Shown here in pieces: positions 59,181-64,000 of a stretch of DNA of 64,000 nucleotides. This stretch comes from Capsicum annuum (taxonomy: Eukaryota; Streptophyta; Magnoliopsida; Solanales; Solanaceae). The DNA lies in assembly GCF_002878395.1 (NCBI RefSeq), contig NW_025892965.1, forward strand, positions 224,682 through 288,681, given 5' to 3'. The position numbers and the translations under genes are program-made. Each line of letters opens with the position of its first letter. The stretch's first letter is position 1. The notes under the pieces were generated by a model. It ran no database searches, had not been told where the DNA came from, and was given only the letters and a program-made list of their open reading frames with translations.

Positions 59181-61599
59181 ACATGATGTCCTTGGAAAAA
59201 TTGTTATGGTTTTTTCTTAATAATGGATATATTTTATCAATAGTCATGTTGAGCAATATCAAGAGATAGAATAACTTGAAATTGATATTTAGTGTTTTGA
59301 AACCAAACTGAATGTAAAGTTTCAGAATGCTCAAGTTTAAACACTCATTTATTGTAGTTTTGAAATGATTCCTAGTTAATAAGTGTTCAAGAGTTATTTC
59401 ATGAGCCAATGATAATTTGTCAAATAATCTAGCCCAAAATAATTCATGATGTTCTAATAAAAAAAATGATACTAGAGAAGTAAGGTTACGGTGACCATGC
59501 GATACTTAGGGTCTCATACAATGGCGTAAGAAACATAGATACCTATGCATACTTAGATATAAGGTTCGAAGCTAGTTTGAGCTCCCATGTGCCAAAAATC
59601 CTTCTCATTCCATTACCTATTCATATTCTTTGTATTAAGTCCAGTTTGAGAAGGCTCACACTGATTTTGTCCTACCCAGAAGCCACTATCTTAACGATTT
59701 TGATATACGTTATTTGTATGTTGTAGGGAGTCACCTTCTCTTAAATCTATTTCTATACATTGGGGATAATTTTCTAAGTTTTTAGGGGGCGGGGTATTTG
59801 ATTTGGCATGTATATAGTTTCTATTTCTAACACTTTTGTTTTGTGTCCATTCTCAGGCTTGTGTTAATATTCTAGTTTGAGTCCTTGTCGGGCTTAAATA
59901 GTATATATTTGACATTTCATTTTGTAATTTTATGTTCTTTTAGGGGATTGAGTTGTATAAATCTTCTATATTTTTTATCTTAGTGTATATGTTGTTTTTT
60001 TGTGATTGGAGATTGTTACTTGTCGGGGCTTGTTCACTTGCAAAACTTTTTGGGGAACCCTTTTTCTTTTTTCTTTTTCTTTTTTTGCTTTGTTATACTA
60101 CCTTTTCAAGTGAAAGGGTAATGTTATATGAGTTCATCATATAAAATATCCACCTTTTGTGAATTCGTGTAGAGTAAAAATGAAGGGATATCCTCAAACT
60201 TTGTCCTTTTCGAATGATCATTTTTGTATTGGATTTTGTTTGGTTAATTGAGTGGTATTTCCCTATAATGGATGGAAATTCAACCTTTTTAAGGGAAATG
60301 TCTATTTTAGATAGCAAGTTGATTTAATAATTGTAGAAAATTCATGTAGTACCTTAAAAAATTTAAATTCGCAAGTTTGATGAATTTTAGAACTGTCCTG
60401 ATTTTATGCAAATTAAGACCATCAAATTCTTTACTTGGAACTTTTAAAATTAATTACTTTGGACTTTCATCAACAAATAATATCATACAACTCAGAGTAG
60501 TTTGTTGAGTTCATTTCCTTTACGATTGGTAAGACAAGTTCTTTATCTTGAGAGTGTTGTGCCTCATATAAATAGGTTTTGATTTATTCTTGGACATTTG
60601 TTGCGTTAACTTTCCCTAAATGTCTTGAATAAAAAATCTAAGATCACACATAGTTTGAAAAATGTCGTTGGGCCTTCACTGGACCATTACATTGCCTAAA
60701 TACTACCTATACATGTCTCCTATTCAAACAAAATTGATCCCATTTCTCTTTTTTCATGATATTTGTATTAGTACGCTATATCCTTTTGACTAACCCTTTT
60801 TCTAGAATGTGAACTCCTTGATTATATGGCATTTAAAAAAAGTAGGTCGATCAAGGAAAAATGTTTAAGTTTGTGGTGCAAAGTTATGAAAATATGAAAA
60901 CTCAAACAAAATACTATGTTTGGAGGGGACAAGGGATCATTACTTTATAATATGATTAATAGTGAGAAAAAGAGGAAAAAAAAGAGAGACCAATAAAATA
61001 ATAAGAAATGAAATTTAAGATGAGATATGATGAGAAGGGAAGTGTGAATGACTAAAACATAGGAGACTTTTGGATTGTTAAAAAGATGAATAATGTAGAA
61101 ATGTTTGTATTAAATATGTCTCAGAAGTATGTTAATGATAGAATTTAGGGAAGTCTAGAGTCACTCTATCGATAAGTTCTATTTCTTAATCATAATGTAC
61201 TTCAATTCCCGAATGTCCTAGGGAATTTCAATCGTCGTATGTCAACATTAGTGATGAATCACACAAAGGGAAAGCATATGGTTCTACTTGTTTATACTTG
61301 AACTTCTTTGTGAGAATGAGAGCTACTTCTTTCTATATTTGCATCTAGTGTTTCTTTGCATTACATTGTGAGAGTTAGATTGGATATTGCTTATGAGTGA
61401 GACATAGAATTTGGGAAGAGATGTAATTTCATACTCTAGATCGTGTAAAATCGAGTGATACAAGCCATGAGAAAGTGAGTTTGAGATATGCATTGAAAGT
61501 TGAGTATTAATAATTTAAAATATTAGTGGTTTTGTTTTTACATAATAATATTTATTTCATTTGTCATGACAAGTAAATATTTTTGAAAGACAATGTGAA
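59181..61599 (+). other. Presumed 3' part of Athila copy IV, strongly decayed
   Basis: The purine-rich AAAAAGAGGAAAAAAAAGAG region at about 60960-60985 sits where copies I-III have AAAAGAGAGAAAACA, and the surrounding order is similar. No pol landmark, polypurine tract or LTR start could be found. Assignment is by context. Confidence 0.4.
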
Positions 61600-64000
61600 G
61601 TGTACACTTGCCGAAACACCCTAGTTTCGGAACCTTATAAAATTTCAAGGAACTCTAATCTCTAAACCCAATATGACTCATGGGTATGAGCCATATGTTG
61701 GGGTATTGATTGTCTGGTCCGGTTGTATACTAACCAGTGTTGGTTGGTGGGATGGATTTTGGTTACTAGAATGGATACAAATTAGCGGTACGAGTCATAT
61801 TAGTGGTTACAGATTATGTGATTCCTTAACTTAATCTTAGTATTGGTTACATTGGTAGGATCTTAGTATGAGTGGCTCACCATTAGACGTAGGTCAGGGC
61901 ACAAATCATACCAGGGACTCGTATTGTAGAAAGTGTTCAATCCTCCGTGTATTTTATTTTTCCAATGATACGGGTCATAGATATGGAGCATATGTTATGG
62001 TTATTACTTGGTTGAATGAGTGGTATACTAGATAATATTTGGTCTAAGGGTTGAGGTTCAAGAAATGAGTGGTGGATACCGATCGTATTGTGAGGGTATC
62101 CCAGTTATGGTTTTTCTTGCAACTTAACAGGAGGTATTTTAGACATTTACCAACTTATCCTTATAGGTTACTCTGACTTTTAACCTACTTCTGAGGTTAT
62201 ATACCCTATTATTCTATTCATTAATACTTATAAACTCTTCCTAAACACTTTATAATTATCTTAAGAGCTTTTGGGCAAGGGGAACTAGGGTTTCAAGTAA
62301 AGGATCATTTTGGGGATTGTCTTGGTGATTTCTTTCCATCATCATCTCGATTTAAGGCATGTTCTATTCCGTTACAGATAATTTTACCTAAAGGCATGGT
62401 TTATATGAATGTTTTCGTGGTTTTACTATTAATTGATTTTGGCTTTCAAATATTATTTGGGTGTTTTGACATTAAATGGTTGGTTATAGTTTTCATGGTT
62501 TTATATATGCTTTTATCTGCATTAATGATGGTTCTAAATAATTAGATTTAATGGGAATGATTTATTGGTAATTGGATTGGTTTTCGGTCATATTATACCC
62601 CTAATATGTTTGACAAAATGCTTATAGAGATATATTCATTGTATTGACTTCTTTTAATGGAACTCTTACAATTTTTAAACTTGGTCAATGAATTATGAAT
62701 TGTTTAAATGGTTTGAAAACAAAATTCCTAATTGGTTATGCTAGTGAGGAACCTGGAAGTCTCCCAAGTAGTTTAATATGGTAAATAGAATGGCACTTCA
62801 AAGTCCCCTTAAATCAATAAATGGTTTTCTATGTATTATACTTGCAAGTTAGGGTTGGTATGACGATACCAATATCAATGGCCTTTTTTAACAAATGGAT
62901 AATGGTTTGGATATTTGGAAACTGGTTTTAATTAGAAAATAATAGCAGAATGTGTAGCAAAGCTACGGAAGGTGTAGGTTTCGGGGGGACAAAATAAGGA
63001 AACTCATATTTGCCGATATGAGGTTGTTCTTAGTCACCATGTGCATGATGTCACTATTTATTTTTTGTATGTACTAGTCATACCTTTGGATACTACCCTT
63101 GTTATGCAGCTACACACAATGGGGCCCTTTCAACAGGGGTAGCTGAACCCTTATAGCTCGTGGATTGTTTAGGATGGAAAAGTTACATAGTGCAGGTAAA
63201 GGTTTTAAAGTCATGATAAACCCGATCCCCTTTCCTGATATTGTTATACTTTTATGTTTGGTTGTATGCATATAGAAGGTTTTACTGTGTTTTATAAATG
63301 GCATTATTTTGTCCTTACCCTGAGATCATTCTAGTGGTCGCTCGCTAGCCCTATCTACTAGCAGCTACATACCCATGCTATGCAGGAAATGACTGTTCTA
63401 CTTCTCCTACATAGTTATTGACTTTTGATTAGCATTTGGAATAAAGTGGTAAGCTTTCATCCTTTTGGAATACATCATTTAATATTATAGGTATTTTTAG
63501 ACATTTTGGTTTTACTTTTGATATTGGTTTTCGATAAGGTTTGGGAAATGTCCCAACTGAATTTCATTACTGTTTTAGAGTCTTTGTGGTACTTCTATGG
63601 GTTTGAATGGGCGAGATAGGTACAGGTGTCAACCTTTCCATTAGAATAGGCTGGGACGTTTGCACCTCAGACATAATTTCTAAATATCCATTATATTATA
63701 TTTTGGGATTAATTATATTATGTTTTGGAAAATTATTGGTATGTCTTAGTTTATGTCCTTATTTATAGTGGTTTTGTATGGTTGGATTATGGTTATGGGA
63801 TGGTTAGACATAATTGGGTCAGTCACGGTTCTGATCTATTTCTAGATTCTTTAGGTGAGTAGTTACACTACTTTGTTACATACTCCAAAATCTGGCAAGT
63901 CAGGATAGGCGACTGGAGGTTAGTTGGGTAATGGGGGTGGTCTCCGATCTTGGTCAGACTAGGGACAACCATTACGACAAGGCCCCAGGGTAGGTCATGT
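61600..64000 (+). repeat. X-family LTR X3, plus strand, running to the window edge
   Basis: It gives the best continuous view of an X LTR: the GAGTCGTAC-like cluster at 61680-62110, the insertion-site equivalents of three Athila copies at 62755-62900, and the inner part at 62930-63560. The last 100 bases match 53376-53480 in complement, so the LTR end and primer site should lie at or just past 64000. No coding frame is seen. Confidence 0.82.

Overview
The window looks like plant nuclear heterochromatin from a dicot. It is AT-rich and is built almost entirely from old, nested LTR retrotransposons of the Ty3/gypsy order. I found no convincing host gene, tRNA, rRNA, CRISPR or bacterial feature. 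Every long open stretch that makes sense is a piece of a retrotransposon polyprotein, and each is broken by stops and frameshifts. A Solanaceae-type genome is my guess from the style of the repeats, not something the sequence proves.

Four repeat families account for most of the window. 'T' is a Tekay/Del-like element: its LTR begins and ends with the inverted ten-mers TGTAATGACC/GGTCATTACA and its primer site resembles the initiator-Met type. 'Y' is a chromodomain-bearing relative whose LTR begins TGTAATACCC. 'X' is a third chromovirus, with LTRs full of GAGTCGTAC-like motifs. The fourth is Athila-like, with LTR ends TGAT...ATCA, a polypurine tract of the GGGGGTGT type, and a primer site derived from the tRNA-Asp pattern.

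Layout. 1-5538: T element on the minus strand (RNase H, RT, protease, gag, primer site, truncated LTR). 5539-18255: an Athila composite on the minus strand, arranged LTR-internal-LTR-internal, with the outer 5' LTR missing. 18256-19184: unassigned. 19185-26570: T element on the plus strand (full 5' LTR, gag to integrase, 3' LTR lost). 26571-29560: 3' end of Athila copy I. 29561-32106: minus-strand X LTR and integrase fused to Y fragments. 32107-36475: Athila copy II, 3' part only. 36504-44204: Athila copy III with both LTRs, a near-perfect target duplication and a large internal deletion. It sits inside an X LTR. 44205-46300: X LTR pieces. 46301-52844: Y pol region plus its 3' LTR. 52845-55490: X leader, primer site and LTR. 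55491-57881: two T LTR remnants. 57882-61599: Athila copy IV without its 3' LTR. 61600-64000: X LTR on the plus strand, running off the edge.

Nothing here seems able to move by itself. The informative content is the order of events (nesting, deletions, shared LTRs), the mutational signature (many Gln codons turned into stops, catalytic Asp residues lost), and conserved non-coding motifs inside LTRs and 3' regions whose function is unknown. Family boundaries were set by eye from repeated sequence within the window. Clade names follow from domain order, primer site and polypurine tract.
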